Assembly (NCBI GenBank): GCA_002305615.1
Contig: DBPU01000021.1
Coordinates: 1 to 25,242 of the forward strand
DNA: 25,242 bases
Direction: 5' to 3'
Source: Verrucomicrobia bacterium UBA1412
GTDB lineage: Bacteria; Verrucomicrobiota; Verrucomicrobiia; Limisphaerales; UBA1412
Shown: one piece after another, positions 1-7,736 of the stretch
Layout: each line of letters begins with the position of its first letter
Numbering within the stretch: the stretch's first letter is position 1
Notes under the pieces: model-generated
What the model was told of the DNA's origin: nothing
The model's input: the letters and a program-made list of their open reading frames with translations, nothing else
Databases searched by the model: none
Program-made: the position numbers and the translations under genes

Positions 1-96
1 TATTCGCGCCGGGTAAATGCGCGGGATATCGAAAAGGATTCATCGAAAGATTTTCCGATTATGCCCGGAGATATCATCGATGTGCCCAAGCGCTAG
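1..96 (+). CDS. C-terminal end of a probable polysaccharide export (Wza/SLBB-type) protein, partial
   Basis: An open frame enters from the left edge and stops at TAG 94-96, giving 31 visible residues. The tail reads VNARDIEKD, then an acidic/polar stretch, then IMPGDIIDVPKR. The pattern 'V-N-x-x-x-I-x-K, then x-P-G-D-I-I-x-V-P' near the C-terminus is typical of outer-membrane polysaccharide export proteins of the Wza/poly-export family with SLBB domains. If so, it would export exopolysaccharide or capsule across the outer membrane. Only the extreme tail is visible, so the family call is an inference from a short motif. Confidence 0.45.
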   Translation, partial: YSRRVNARDIEKDSSKDFPIMPGDIIDVPKR

Positions 97-115
97 AGTG
101 CGAGAGGCGGATTTT

Positions 116-130
116 GGGTGCAGAGCACCC
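116..130 (+). other. Small perfect hairpin just upstream of the FHA gene
   Basis: GGGTGC (116-121), loop AGA, GCACCC (125-130) form a perfect 6-bp stem. It sits 10 bases before the ATG at 140, where a ribosome binding site would be expected, and no Shine-Dalgarno sequence is visible there. No U-tract follows, so it is not a standard terminator. It could lower translation of the FHA gene or be neutral. Confidence 0.4.
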
Positions 131-139
131 GGCTAATCC

Positions 140-532
140 ATGATAGAGCTTCGTATTTTAAGCGGGAAAATGGCGGGTCAGTCAGTTGTGGCGCGCCATT
201 TTCCCTTTTTTGTGGGACGCGCTCCTGATTGCGACCTTTGTCTCCTGGAGGATGGAGTCTGGGATAAGCATCTGGAGATCGCGCAGGAGGCGGATAAGGT
301 GGTGCTCCGGACCGTGGGTGCCGGGCAGGTGCAGATCAATGACGAGAAGGTTTCTCAGGCGGTTCTGCGCGTCGGCGACGAGGTAAGGCTGGGAAGCGTG
401 CGTCTGGAGCTCTGGTGCAGCCCTATGGAGCAGCGTTCACTGAAGTGGATGGAATATGCTTTGTGGGTCGGCGGAGGCGTCCTGATGGCGCTGGAGCTTT
501 TAATCCTGCTGGGCCTGGCTGCAGTGGGCTAG
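140..532 (+). CDS. FHA-domain protein with C-terminal membrane anchor
   Basis: The 130-residue product has a forkhead-associated (FHA) fold at about residues 3-92 and one predicted membrane helix at about 105-127. FHA domains bind phosphothreonine peptides and usually read out Ser/Thr kinase signalling. The G26-R27 pair and the beta-strand pattern around DCDLCLLEDG are conserved. The usual Ser-x-x-His is W41-D-K-H44, so the phosphate-contacting Ser is replaced by Trp, and the usual Asn-Gly is N67-D68. Phosphothreonine binding may therefore be weak or lost. The gene lies 43 bases after the export-protein stop and may be co-transcribed with it. The start is ATG, with no good ribosome binding site and a small hairpin just upstream. 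The call rests on motif pattern. Confidence 0.75.
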   Translation: MIELRILSGKMAGQSVVARHFPFFVGRAPDCDLCLLEDGVWDKHLEIAQEADKVVLRTVGAGQVQINDEKVSQAVLRVGDEVRLGSVRLELWCSPMEQRSLKWMEYALWVGGGVLMALELLILLGLAAVG

Positions 533-583
533 TGCGCCGGAGAGGGCGCATGCCACCGCCGGCGACCGGACGGGAGGTGGAAT

Positions 584-1402
584 ATGATTGATGCGCATAA
601 TCATTTATACAGCTTTAAGGAGTTTGAAGAGATCCCGGTAATAATGGCCCGGGCACGGCAGGCCGGCGTGGACAGAATGCTCTGCAATGCGGCCTGCGAG
701 AACGACTGGGAGGAGATCGGGGCTTTAACGGGGGCTTATCCGGGCGAGGTCGTGGGCGCCTTCGGAATTCATCCCTGGTATGTGAAAGAGGCCCCCGGCG
801 GCTGGGAAGAACGGCTGGCAAGCCGGCTGGAGCGATACCCGGAAGCTATTATCGGGGAGAGCGGGCTGGATTTCTATCATGACCCAAGGAGCTCGGAGAT
901 TCAGGAGGCATTTTTACGCGAGCATTTGAGGCTGGGCGGGCTTTTGAAGCGGCCAGTGACGGTGCACTGCGTTCGATCCTGGGAGGGGCTCCTGGGGTTA
1001 TTTAAGAAGATTCCGAAAAAGGAGTTGCCGCCGGCAATGCTTTTTCACGCTTACAATGGGGGCAGCGAGCTCCTGGAGAAACTGGTGGAGCTGGGAGGAT
1101 GGTTTTCTTTTGCGGGGACGGTGTTGTACGAAAAGAACCGACGCGGACGAGAGGCGCTGCAGGCGCTTTGGGGGCTGCGGCCGGATCGGCTGCTGCTGGA
1201 GACGGACGCACCGGATTTGGCGGCACCGGAGCCGTATCGCACGGGGATTTTGAAGGACGAATCGGGAAAAGCGCGGAGTGAGCCGTCGGATTTGAGGCTG
1301 ATTCTGGGAGGAGTGAGTGCGTTGTTGGGAGTATCGGAGAAGGAACTTGAGGAAGTGATCGAATCCAATCTGGAAAATTTTTTGAAGGCGGGTCGTGGGT
1401 AA
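584..1402 (+). CDS. tatD: TatD family metal-dependent hydrolase (DNase)
   Basis: The 272-residue protein is a typical full-length TatD-family TIM-barrel metallohydrolase. Family members are Mg2+-dependent 3'-5' exonucleases/DNases linked to DNA repair or turnover. Metal ligands are visible in order: H5-x-H7 in the N-terminal DAHNHLY, E92 in GESGLDF, H128 in PVTVHC, H155 in FHAYNGG, and D208 in LLETDAP. GIHPWY at 61-66 is another family signature. The ATG at 584 follows a strong ribosome binding site (GGGAGGTGG at about 571-579). The stop overlaps the GTG start of tcdA by 8 bases, so the two are probably translated together. The true substrate of this member is not visible from sequence. Confidence 0.92.
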   Translation: MIDAHNHLYSFKEFEEIPVIMARARQAGVDRMLCNAACENDWEEIGALTGAYPGEVVGAFGIHPWYVKEAPGGWEERLASRLERYPEAIIGESGLDFYHDPRSSEIQEAFLREHLRLGGLLKRPVTVHCVRSWEGLLGLFKKIPKKELPPAMLFHAYNGGSELLEKLVELGGWFSFAGTVLYEKNRRGREALQALWGLRPDRLLLETDAPDLAAPEPYRTGILKDESGKARSEPSDLRLILGGVSALLGVSEKELEEVIESNLENFLKAGRG

Positions 1403-2168
1403 AGGAATTCAGAGAGAGGTTCGTTTCAACCGGTTCTACCGAATGATCGGTAAAGCGGGACTTGAGCGGCTGGAGAAAGCACGGGTCACGGTCGTGGGAA
1501 TCGGTGCCGTGGGTAGCTTTGCCGTGGAGGCATTGGCGCGCAGCGGCGTGGGAGAGCTCCTCCTGGTCGATTTCGATTTTGTGGAGGCGAGCAATATCAA
1601 CCGGCAGCTGATTGCGCTGGAATCGACACTGGGGAGAGAAAAAGTGGAGGTTGCCCGGGAGCGGGTGCTGGATATCAACCCGGAATGCCGTGTGGAAACG
1701 CTGGTGCTCAAGGTGGAGACGGCATCCGATACTGAACCGATTTTCGAGAGAGAGCCGGAGGTGATCCTGGACGCCATTGACATTCTGGACGGAAAGGCGA
1801 CGCTGATCACTGAGGCGCTAAAGAGAGGTGTCACGCTCTACTTGAGCATGGGAGCCGCGCGGCGTCAGGATCCGACTCAGGTGCGTGCGGGCAGGCTGGG
1901 GGAGGTCACGGGATGTCCGATGGCCAGGAATTTGCGCCGGAGGTTTAAAGAGCTTGGGATTGAGGAAAAAGTTTATAGCGGATTGGAATGCGTCTACAGC
2001 CGGGAGAAGGCGCAGCCTTCGCTGTCGGAGCAGAGCGAGAATTTGGGGGTAGAATATGGCATGGGCGATACCGGAGCCAAGGCGCCGTTACCCAGCTCCA
2101 TTGCCGTGACGGGTGTATTCGGATTGTGCCTTGGGAATCTTGCGATTCAGAAGATATTACAATCCTGA
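1395..2168 (+). CDS. tcdA: tRNA threonylcarbamoyladenosine dehydratase (TcdA/CsdL, ThiF-E1 fold)
   Basis: The 257-residue protein resembles E1-like enzymes of the MoeB/ThiF superfamily. TcdA makes the cyclic form of t6A at tRNA position 37 using ATP. The nucleotide-binding loop G35-I-G-A-V-G40 is followed by VDFDFVEASNINRQL (58-72), with the D59, N67, N69, R70 and Q71 set expected of this fold. Later MGAARRQDPTQVR and GCPMARNLR match the TcdA subgroup, not MoeB or ThiF. The N-terminus (RFNRFYRMIG) also fits TcdA. The GTG start lies inside the end of tatD (8-base overlap). The 3' end overlaps the convergent Nif3-like gene by 12 bases. Confidence 0.88.
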   Translation: MGKGIQREVRFNRFYRMIGKAGLERLEKARVTVVGIGAVGSFAVEALARSGVGELLLVDFDFVEASNINRQLIALESTLGREKVEVARERVLDINPECRVETLVLKVETASDTEPIFEREPEVILDAIDILDGKATLITEALKRGVTLYLSMGAARRQDPTQVRAGRLGEVTGCPMARNLRRRFKELGIEEKVYSGLECVYSREKAQPSLSEQSENLGVEYGMGDTGAKAPLPSSIAVTGVFGLCLGNLAIQKILQS

Positions 2169-2918
2169 GGGGTCGTCGAGGAAGTGCCAGGGGAGAGAGA
2201 ATTTTCCGGAGAGGTTTTCCGCCAGAGCCTGTATGCCGAAAGATTCCGTTTTGTAGTGGCCGCCGTAGATGACGTTGATTTTAAGCTCCTGAGCGGTGCC
2301 CCAGGTCCAGTGAGGGCCTTCGCCGGTGACGTAGGTATCGACGCCCTCGAAATGGGCATCGGGTGTTTCCTCGCCAGCGCCGCCTGAGACGACGCCGATG
2401 GATTGAGAGGTTTCGGGGCCAAAGGGAAGGAGCATGCAGGGGGAACCGAGTTTTTCTTCGAGGAGGGATTTGAGTTTATCGCGATGGATTTTGCGGGTGC
2501 CCCGGAAGCCGATGGTCTGGCCTTTCAACTTCATGAAGGGCTTGATGTTTTTGAGGCCGAGCATACGCGCCAGGAGGGCATTATTGCCGATTTTGGGGTG
2601 AGCATCCAAAGGCAAGTGAACGCTATAGAGGGCGATATCGCTCTGGATCATATCGCGAATCATTTCATAGCGGCCGCCGGTCCAGGGGAGAAGACCGCCC
2701 CAGAAAAAGCCGTGATGGACGAGCATGAGATCGGCCTTCACTTCGCGGGCCATCCGCAGTGTGTTGGGGGTGATATCGACGGCTGCGGCGATTCGGGTGA
2801 CGGTGCCGGAGTTGGCGACCTGGAGGCCGTTCATTGCCTGGGTCCAGTCTTCGAACTCGGAGACGCGGAGAAGGCTTTGGCAATGGGTGACAATTTTATC
2901 TAGGGAGATTTTTTTCAT
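2157..2918 (-). CDS. Nif3-like dinuclear metal centre protein (YbgI/YqfO family)
   Basis: The 253-residue protein is the short Nif3/DUF34 form without the central insert, about the length of E. coli YbgI. LMLVHHGFFWGG carries the conserved His-His pair, and GGHYKTES near the C-terminus supplies the second His...Glu metal site. The family binds two metal ions; its function is poorly defined, although GTP cyclohydrolase and metal-chaperone roles have been proposed. I chose the ATG at 2918 (MKKISLDKIV), which aligns with the family N-terminus; an upstream in-frame TTG at 2957 would add 13 unconserved residues. It converges on tcdA with a 12-base overlap and runs away from the acyltransferase at 3010. 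Confidence 0.85.
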   Translation of the reverse strand: MKKISLDKIVTHCQSLLRVSEFEDWTQAMNGLQVANSGTVTRIAAAVDITPNTLRMAREVKADLMLVHHGFFWGGLLPWTGGRYEMIRDMIQSDIALYSVHLPLDAHPKIGNNALLARMLGLKNIKPFMKLKGQTIGFRGTRKIHRDKLKSLLEEKLGSPCMLLPFGPETSQSIGVVSGGAGEETPDAHFEGVDTYVTGEGPHWTWGTAQELKINVIYGGHYKTESFGIQALAENLSGKFSLPWHFLDDPSGL

Positions 2919-3009
2919 CACGGAGCGGAGTTTAAACGCAATGAGGAAAAAATTCAAAGAGTAAAAACAGCTTGGAAGAGGGGATGGTTTTGGGGAGAAT
3001 CGGGGGCGT

Positions 3010-3771
3010 ATGGTGAAGACATTGAGAGTGATTCGAAAGTTTTTCAGATTCAGCCGGGAGATTATGCGGGCCGTCCTGGATTATCGGCGGAGCGTCCGAA
3101 AGGCGGGGCTGCATGAGGATTACCCGGCGAAGGCCGAGTGGCTGCAGCGCTGGAGCAGGAGGGTCTTGAGGTCGCTGGATGTGGAGTGGAGCTGCGAAGG
3201 GAAGATTCCTGAGCGTGGGATACTGGCCTCTACGCATGTGAGCTACCTGGACGTGCTGGTGATCGCGGCACAGGTGAAGACGGTGTTCGTGGCGAAGAGC
3301 CAGGTGAGGAAATGGCCGATCGTGGGTTGGGTGACGAGTCTGGCCGGGACACTCTACGTGTCGCGGGAGCATCGCGGAGACGTGAAGCGCGTGGCAGAGG
3401 CTTTCGGGTCGGTGATCGAGAAGGGACTGGTGGCGGTGGTATTTCCGGAGGGGACCAGCACGGACAGCCATGAGATTCGCCCGTTCTATTCATCGCTTTT
3501 TGAACCGGCGGTGGAGGGTGGTTTCCCCATCACGGGTGCCTGGGTGGGGTACAAAGTGCCCGAGCCCTACCGGATCGAGAGCCATGTCTGTTTCTGGGGA
3601 GATATGGGTTTTTTGCCGCATTTAATCCGGCTGATGAGCACCCCGGAAGTGAAGGCCAAGCTGGTATTCGGCAAGACGCTGGAGAAGCCGGAAGACCGGA
3701 AGGAAGCGGCCAGAGTGCTGCGCGAAGATGTGGTCGGGATCGCGCGAGCGGAGGGATACCTGAATTCCTAA
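3010..3771 (+). CDS. plsC: 1-acyl-sn-glycerol-3-phosphate acyltransferase (PlsC family)
   Basis: The 253-residue protein is a PlsC-type acyltransferase, which adds the second acyl chain in phosphatidic acid synthesis at the inner face of the membrane. The catalytic HX4D motif is H76-V-S-Y-L-D81. The substrate-binding FPEGTST block follows at about 145-151, and GTLYVSRE is the intermediate family block. The N-terminal 60 residues are basic and amphipathic rather than a clear membrane helix. It is a single gene followed directly by a strong terminator. Other lysophospholipid acyltransferases share these motifs, so the exact acceptor is an inference. Confidence 0.85.
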   Translation: MVKTLRVIRKFFRFSREIMRAVLDYRRSVRKAGLHEDYPAKAEWLQRWSRRVLRSLDVEWSCEGKIPERGILASTHVSYLDVLVIAAQVKTVFVAKSQVRKWPIVGWVTSLAGTLYVSREHRGDVKRVAEAFGSVIEKGLVAVVFPEGTSTDSHEIRPFYSSLFEPAVEGGFPITGAWVGYKVPEPYRIESHVCFWGDMGFLPHLIRLMSTPEVKAKLVFGKTLEKPEDRKEAARVLREDVVGIARAEGYLNS

Positions 3772-3801
3772 GGAAAGAAAGGAGAGGATTTTGAAAATAA
3801 G

Positions 3802-3829
3802 AAAACCCCGGAAAATCCGGGGTTTTTTT
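3802..3829 (+). terminator. Rho-independent terminator between convergent genes
   Basis: An 11-bp perfect stem (3802-3812 with 3816-3826), GC-rich in its core, has a 3-base loop and runs into seven Ts at 3823-3829. It lies 30 bases past the acyltransferase stop. Read on the minus strand, the same stem ends in four Ts, so it may also stop transcription of the FecR-domain gene. Confidence 0.92.
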
Positions 3830-3862
3830 GACATAAAAATCTAACGATATTTTATTGAGCTC

Positions 3863-4693
3863 TTAGACTGCAGGGCTCGGGGGAACAGCAGGAGTCATCG
3901 GCTCGGGAGCATTGCCGCCCCTCAGAGGATTGACTGAAGAACGAGTGCCTCTTTCGACATTGTCCAAGAATCCATCAGCGAGATAGATATCGTGGAACTG
4001 AGGATTGGTCACATCGCGTTCGCCTAAATTATCACCACCGGCAGGAGTTCCACCATCGGTGGTACCTGTGCGGCTACCATAGGCAACTTGAGTAGCAATA
4101 CTGGCCTGATCGCCCGGCTGAGCTGCAACGGGAGCCGTTGCATTAGCTGCGAGAGTCTGGCCTGCGGCGACGGCAACCATCTGGCCACCGGTTCCGACAT
4201 CGACGGTGCCGCGGGTGACGGTTACTGAACCATCAACTGCAACGGAGAACTCAGCGTTCTGACCTTTGACGACCACGTTTTTGGAAGGGGTCTTCACAAC
4301 GAAGCTGGAAGCACCAGTCAAGCCACCGACTTTACCCGTGACGCGACCTGCGGCCAGGGAAAGAACCGTGTCAGAAACATTCTGGCCACTGACGGTTTTG
4401 CTGGAGGCTTCTGAAAGAGTCAGAGTTGTGGCTTCGTTGAGGACAATTAAACCATCCACATTAGGGAGACGGAAGGAAGCCAATGAACCGGCGGTGCTGC
4501 CGGTGCGGAGTGTCGAGCCGACCTTGACAGACTTGCTGACAGAAACCTTCTGCCAAGTTCCGCCCTTGCCCAAACTCTCAACGGTACCCGTCGCACCTGT
4601 CAGGGTAGCATCCTTAGCTTGCGCCGCTACCGCTACTAAGAGAGCAGCCACGAGGGTTGCGCTCACCATAAAAGTCTTAACGATCTTTTTCAT
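3863..4693 (-). CDS. Secreted FecR-domain protein
   Basis: The 276-residue protein has a Sec signal peptide (MKKIVKTF, then a hydrophobic run, then AQA, cut near residue 26). It is followed by a FecR-like beta domain at about residues 32-185. Family features include GTWQKVSVSKSVKVGSTLRTG, the FRLPNVDGLIVLNEATTLTL strand block, and the VKGQNAEFSVAVDGSVTVTRG repeat. The C-terminal 80 residues are rich in Gly, Pro, Ala and Thr and look disordered. Unlike classical FecR, there is no N-terminal cytoplasmic anti-sigma region, so this is a stand-alone periplasmic or surface FecR domain of unknown role. It follows the O-antigen-ligase gene on the same strand but has its own promoter. Confidence 0.8.
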   Translation of the reverse strand: MKKIVKTFMVSATLVAALLVAVAAQAKDATLTGATGTVESLGKGGTWQKVSVSKSVKVGSTLRTGSTAGSLASFRLPNVDGLIVLNEATTLTLSEASSKTVSGQNVSDTVLSLAAGRVTGKVGGLTGASSFVVKTPSKNVVVKGQNAEFSVAVDGSVTVTRGTVDVGTGGQMVAVAAGQTLAANATAPVAAQPGDQASIATQVAYGSRTGTTDGGTPAGGDNLGERDVTNPQFHDIYLADGFLDNVERGTRSSVNPLRGGNAPEPMTPAVPPSPAV

Positions 4694-4748
4694 AATCTAC
4701 ACTAGTTTAAATTCGCCATCGTAACCGACGATACCCAAAACCTTGGGA

Positions 4749-4777
4749 ATACTAACTCCAAAAGCAAGGAAGGTCAA
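4749..4777 (-). promoter_or_regulatory. Sigma70-type promoter of the FecR-domain gene
   Basis: On the minus strand TTGACC (4777-4772), a 17-base spacer and TAGTAT (4754-4749) lie about 55 bases upstream of the ATG. This predicts a start site near 4742. The predicted leader contains a small hairpin (ATCGT 4718-4722 pairing with ACGAT 4728-4732). A second, CCCAA/TTGGG (4734-4747), lies across the predicted start site. Confidence 0.6.
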
Positions 4778-4800
4778 TAGCGAAAAAGGTTTTTTTTGCA

Positions 4801-6684
4801 TTAATTCAGGTTTTTTTCTGCATCCAGTCTCCTGACTGCAATTTCATACCAATCTTTGGCGAAATCGTTTCCCTCGTTCTTGAGGTGGATAGAACGCTCC
4901 AAGTACTTGACGGCCAGGGTGTAATCGCCTCTATAGAGGGCGCCCCAGCCATAGATTGCGGAGGTATCGGAGCCATTGGGACGAAGCTTCAACATTTCTT
5001 CGGAATAGGGCATTGCTTCGTCATATTTTCCCATGAGGGTGAGGACCATGGACATTCCCCCGAAGAGCCTGTATTCGAGCTTATTCTGCTTGAGGCCCAA
5101 TTGATAGGAAATGGCGGCCTGGGAGAGATCCCATTCGAGCAGTTGAGCGTCTTCCTGAGAGAGGGCGTCATGGAGGAGGAGATTGCCGCGCTGGAGAGCG
5201 ATTTTCCAGTTTTGTTCGTCCAGCTTCTGGGCACGATTCAGGAGCTCGGCTTTCTCGGCGACGGAGAGCTCCGGTGCGGCGGCCTGAGAGGTGAGAGACC
5301 AGGTTTTGAAAGTGAGGCTGCTGCTCCAGAAAAGCGCGCCGGCAAAGAGGAGGATGAAGAGGGTGGCAATGATGCGGATCGGGATGGATTGTTTAAGCCA
5401 ATAAGACTTTTTGGAAAAGCGCAGTGAGCTGACGAGGAAAGCCAGGAGCACGACGGCGACAATCGCATTGGCCGGGATGTGCATGTTGAAATCGATCAGG
5501 GAATGGAGAGAGATGGCGATAAGGCCGGCCGCAGTTCCCAGGAAGAGAGCGGTGCGGGTGCTGTCGCGCGGGTTGAGGGAATTACCTCTCTGGCGGACGT
5601 ATTTCCAGGCTTGGGTTCCGCCGATAGCGGCCAGGGTCATGAGTGTCAAGAGGCCAGCCAGACCGACCGGTCCCCATTCGATAAAGAACTGGATGTAATC
5701 GGAATGGGCATAGATGGGATCGCTCTGGATGTTTTCGGGCAGGAACTGATGGATGGCCGTGGTATAGGTGCCCGGTGCCCATCCGAGGAGAGGGGTATCG
5801 GCGGCCATCTTGAGGTTGGACTGATAGAGAGCGCCGCGGCCCTCCTGGAACTGAGTGGATTGGGTTAACTGCTCAAAGCGGGAGCCGATTTCCGGAGGAG
5901 AGCTCATGAAGAACCAGATCATACCGCAAGCCATGAGGCCAGCTGCTACGAGAGAGGGGATACGGTATTTGGGGCGCTGGAAAAAGATGCCCAGGACGAC
6001 GGCTACGGCGGCCAGAGCGGCGACATATCCGCCGCGGGAAATGGTCACAGCAACGCCGGCCAGCAGGACAAGGGTAGCGAAGCCGAGGAGGAGCTTCTGG
6101 TATTGCTCCAGGCGTCCGGCAAGGGTCAGAGCCAGCGCCAGGGGTGCGACCATGGCGAGGAAGCCGGCCAGGTGATTGGGGCAGATATAGGTGCCGGAGG
6201 CGCGGTGAGCGTAGATGGGTGCCTGGGTTTCCCAGAGGATTTGCGTGGAGCCGGAAAGGAACTGGGCGATGGCATAGAAGGAGATAAGGGTGGCAATACC
6301 GATCAGGCAGAAAGCGAAGGTTTTAACGTGTCTTCTTCGCCTTAAATTATTGATGAAAATGAAAAAGATCGAGCAATACAGGACGGCTTTCAATATCTCC
6401 TGGCGGGTACTGAACTCGATGGGAGAGCGCATGTATTCAAAGGCGGCGTAGGCGGTTAAGCCCAGGACGGCCCAGACGGTGGGAGTGAAGAAGAGGCGGT
6501 GAGAAGATTTGAGCCATAACTTCAAGCCCCAGAGGATTAAAGAGGAGCCTACCAGGATTTCTGCCGCGACAAAGGCGCCTGTGTGGGTTCCGCCAAAAAG
6601 TGTGGGCATGAGAATCAGCACAGCTGCAAAGAGAACCACAATTGCTTCGTCGCACCATTGCTCAAGTCGGTCCTTGATGTCCAT
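4801..6684 (-). CDS. O-antigen ligase-like polytopic membrane protein with TPR tail
   Basis: The 627-residue protein has an N-terminal half of about 11-12 hydrophobic segments (about residues 15-450) and a soluble C-terminal half with tetratricopeptide-like helices (KLDEQNWKIALQRGNLLL; YDEAMPYSEEMLKLRPNGSD; YTLAVKYLERSIHLK). The central loop has the Wzy_C/WaaL pattern: TISRGGY, GRGALYQSNLKMAADTPLLGWAPGTY, then SDYIQFFIEWGPVG. The family joins or polymerises surface glycans on the periplasmic side of the inner membrane. I chose the ATG at 6684 because AAGGA sits 5-6 bases before it; an upstream frame extends to 6774 but lacks a ribosome binding site. Whether it is a ligase or a polymerase cannot be told from sequence. 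Confidence 0.85.
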   Translation of the reverse strand: MDIKDRLEQWCDEAIVVLFAAVLILMPTLFGGTHTGAFVAAEILVGSSLILWGLKLWLKSSHRLFFTPTVWAVLGLTAYAAFEYMRSPIEFSTRQEILKAVLYCSIFFIFINNLRRRRHVKTFAFCLIGIATLISFYAIAQFLSGSTQILWETQAPIYAHRASGTYICPNHLAGFLAMVAPLALALTLAGRLEQYQKLLLGFATLVLLAGVAVTISRGGYVAALAAVAVVLGIFFQRPKYRIPSLVAAGLMACGMIWFFMSSPPEIGSRFEQLTQSTQFQEGRGALYQSNLKMAADTPLLGWAPGTYTTAIHQFLPENIQSDPIYAHSDYIQFFIEWGPVGLAGLLTLMTLAAIGGTQAWKYVRQRGNSLNPRDSTRTALFLGTAAGLIAISLHSLIDFNMHIPANAIVAVVLLAFLVSSLRFSKKSYWLKQSIPIRIIATLFILLFAGALFWSSSLTFKTWSLTSQAAAPELSVAEKAELLNRAQKLDEQNWKIALQRGNLLLHDALSQEDAQLLEWDLSQAAISYQLGLKQNKLEYRLFGGMSMVLTLMGKYDEAMPYSEEMLKLRPNGSDTSAIYGWGALYRGDYTLAVKYLERSIHLKNEGNDFAKDWYEIAVRRLDAEKNLN

Positions 6685-6768
6685 ACTTTTCCTTTCCATA
6701 ACCGGCGGATATCCTATATTGAAGGGGCTGTTTTTGGAAGGCAAAAATGGGTGAAGGGAGAAATGAAG

Positions 6769-7278
6769 ATGCACTTACGGGATATCTATGTGGGGCTTGG
6801 GTCGAACCTGGGGGATTCGAAAGAGGAGATTCGCAGGGCGTTAAGCTTTTTAAAGGGGCTGGGAGTGAGTGCCTGGGCGGAATCTTCGATTTGGATTTCT
6901 TCGCCTGTGGGGTGCCCGGAGGGAAGCGGGGATTTTTACAATGCGGTGGCAGGGTTCAGGCTGGAGAGGGAGATAGCCCCAGAGAGATTGCTTAACCTCC
7001 TGCAGGAATATGAGCGGCAGAGAGGCCGTGTCGGGGGTGCAGTGAGGAACTCGCCGAGGATGATCGACCTGGATATTCTATATTTCCGGGGTGAGCGACG
7101 GAACGATTCCCGGCTGATGATTCCGCATCCACGGGCGGTTCTGCGGCGCTTCGTGATGGAGCCCTTGGCGGAGATCGAGCCTGAGCTCAGACTGGAAGCC
7201 GGTGGAGAAACGGCGGAGCGGATTGCCGCCCTTCTGCGGGTGGAACAGGCGGAGCAGCGAGTGGAACGGCTGGTTTAG
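6769..7278 (+). CDS. folK: 2-amino-4-hydroxy-6-hydroxymethyldihydropteridine diphosphokinase
   Basis: The 169-residue enzyme transfers pyrophosphate from ATP to the pterin in folate synthesis. YVGLGSNLGD at the N-terminus, SSIWISSPVGC, DFYNAV, and the signature ending in NSPRMIDLDILYF with MIPHPRA after it are all diagnostic of HPPK. The usual RWGPR part of the signature reads RNSPR here. I placed the start at ATG 6769, 8 bases after GGGAG; an ATG at 6763 would be too close to that site, and the longer open frame upstream has no homology. It diverges from the O-antigen-ligase gene with 84 bases between starts. TATATT at 6715-6720 is a possible -10 box without a good -35. Confidence 0.9.
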   Translation: MHLRDIYVGLGSNLGDSKEEIRRALSFLKGLGVSAWAESSIWISSPVGCPEGSGDFYNAVAGFRLEREIAPERLLNLLQEYERQRGRVGGAVRNSPRMIDLDILYFRGERRNDSRLMIPHPRAVLRRFVMEPLAEIEPELRLEAGGETAERIAALLRVEQAEQRVERLV

Positions 7279-7294
7279 ACGGGGGGAATTTTCC

Positions 7295-7330
7295 AAAAAA
7301 GAGACGCTCCCTTTTGAGGAAAAGGAGCGT
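7295..7330 (-). terminator. Rho-independent terminator for the H1-like gene unit
   Basis: On the minus strand, ACGCTCC (7330-7324), then TTTT/AAAA and GGAGCGT (7310-7304), form a stem of about 11 bp with one bulge. It is followed by CTC and six Ts (7300-7295). It lies about 70 bases beyond the stop of the Lys/Ala-rich gene and also separates it from folK. Confidence 0.85.
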
Positions 7331-7401
7331 TGACTGTTAAAAAAGCGAGATGAGGCCGGTTTTCCAGAAGAGGAAACGCGAGCCTGTACTCAATCCCGGC
7401 A

Positions 7402-7731
7402 CTAGGCCTTGGCTTTTTTGGCAGCTGCCTTAGCTTTAGGTGCTTCAGCCTTTGGGGCTGCAGCCTTCTTAGCAGGTGCCTTAGGAGCAGTTGCTTTGAC
7501 GGCGCAGGCTTTGGGCGCTGCGGCCTTTTTAGTAACTGTCTTGGGAGCGGCTGCTTTTTGGGCGACTACTTTAGGGGTAGCGGCTTTTTTAGCAGCAGCT
7601 TTAGCTTTAGGCGCTTCAGCCTTCTTGGCAGGTGCCTTTGAAGCAGGAGCCTTGGCGGCTTTGGCCGGAGCAGCTGGCGTTTTTTTAGCCGGAGCTTTCG
7701 CTGTAGCGGCTTTAATGGCTTTTGCTGTCAT
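7402..7731 (-). CDS. Lys/Ala/Pro-rich histone H1-like protein
   Basis: The 109-residue product is composed almost wholly of Ala, Lys and Pro, with degenerate repeats of KAAAPK, APAKKA and PKAKAAAKK. There are no acidic runs and only one Cys. Such tails resemble eukaryotic histone H1 C-termini and bacterial proteins such as AlgP and Hc1-like proteins, which bind DNA non-specifically and may compact it. The gene starts 5 bases after the stop of the upstream helical gene, so translation is probably coupled. A terminator follows. The repeats make this region prone to replication slippage. The DNA-binding role is inferred from composition. Confidence 0.75.
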   Translation of the reverse strand: MTAKAIKAATAKAPAKKTPAAPAKAAKAPASKAPAKKAEAPKAKAAAKKAATPKVVAQKAAAPKTVTKKAAAPKACAVKATAPKAPAKKAAAPKAEAPKAKAAAKKAKA

Positions 7732-7736
7732 CTCTT

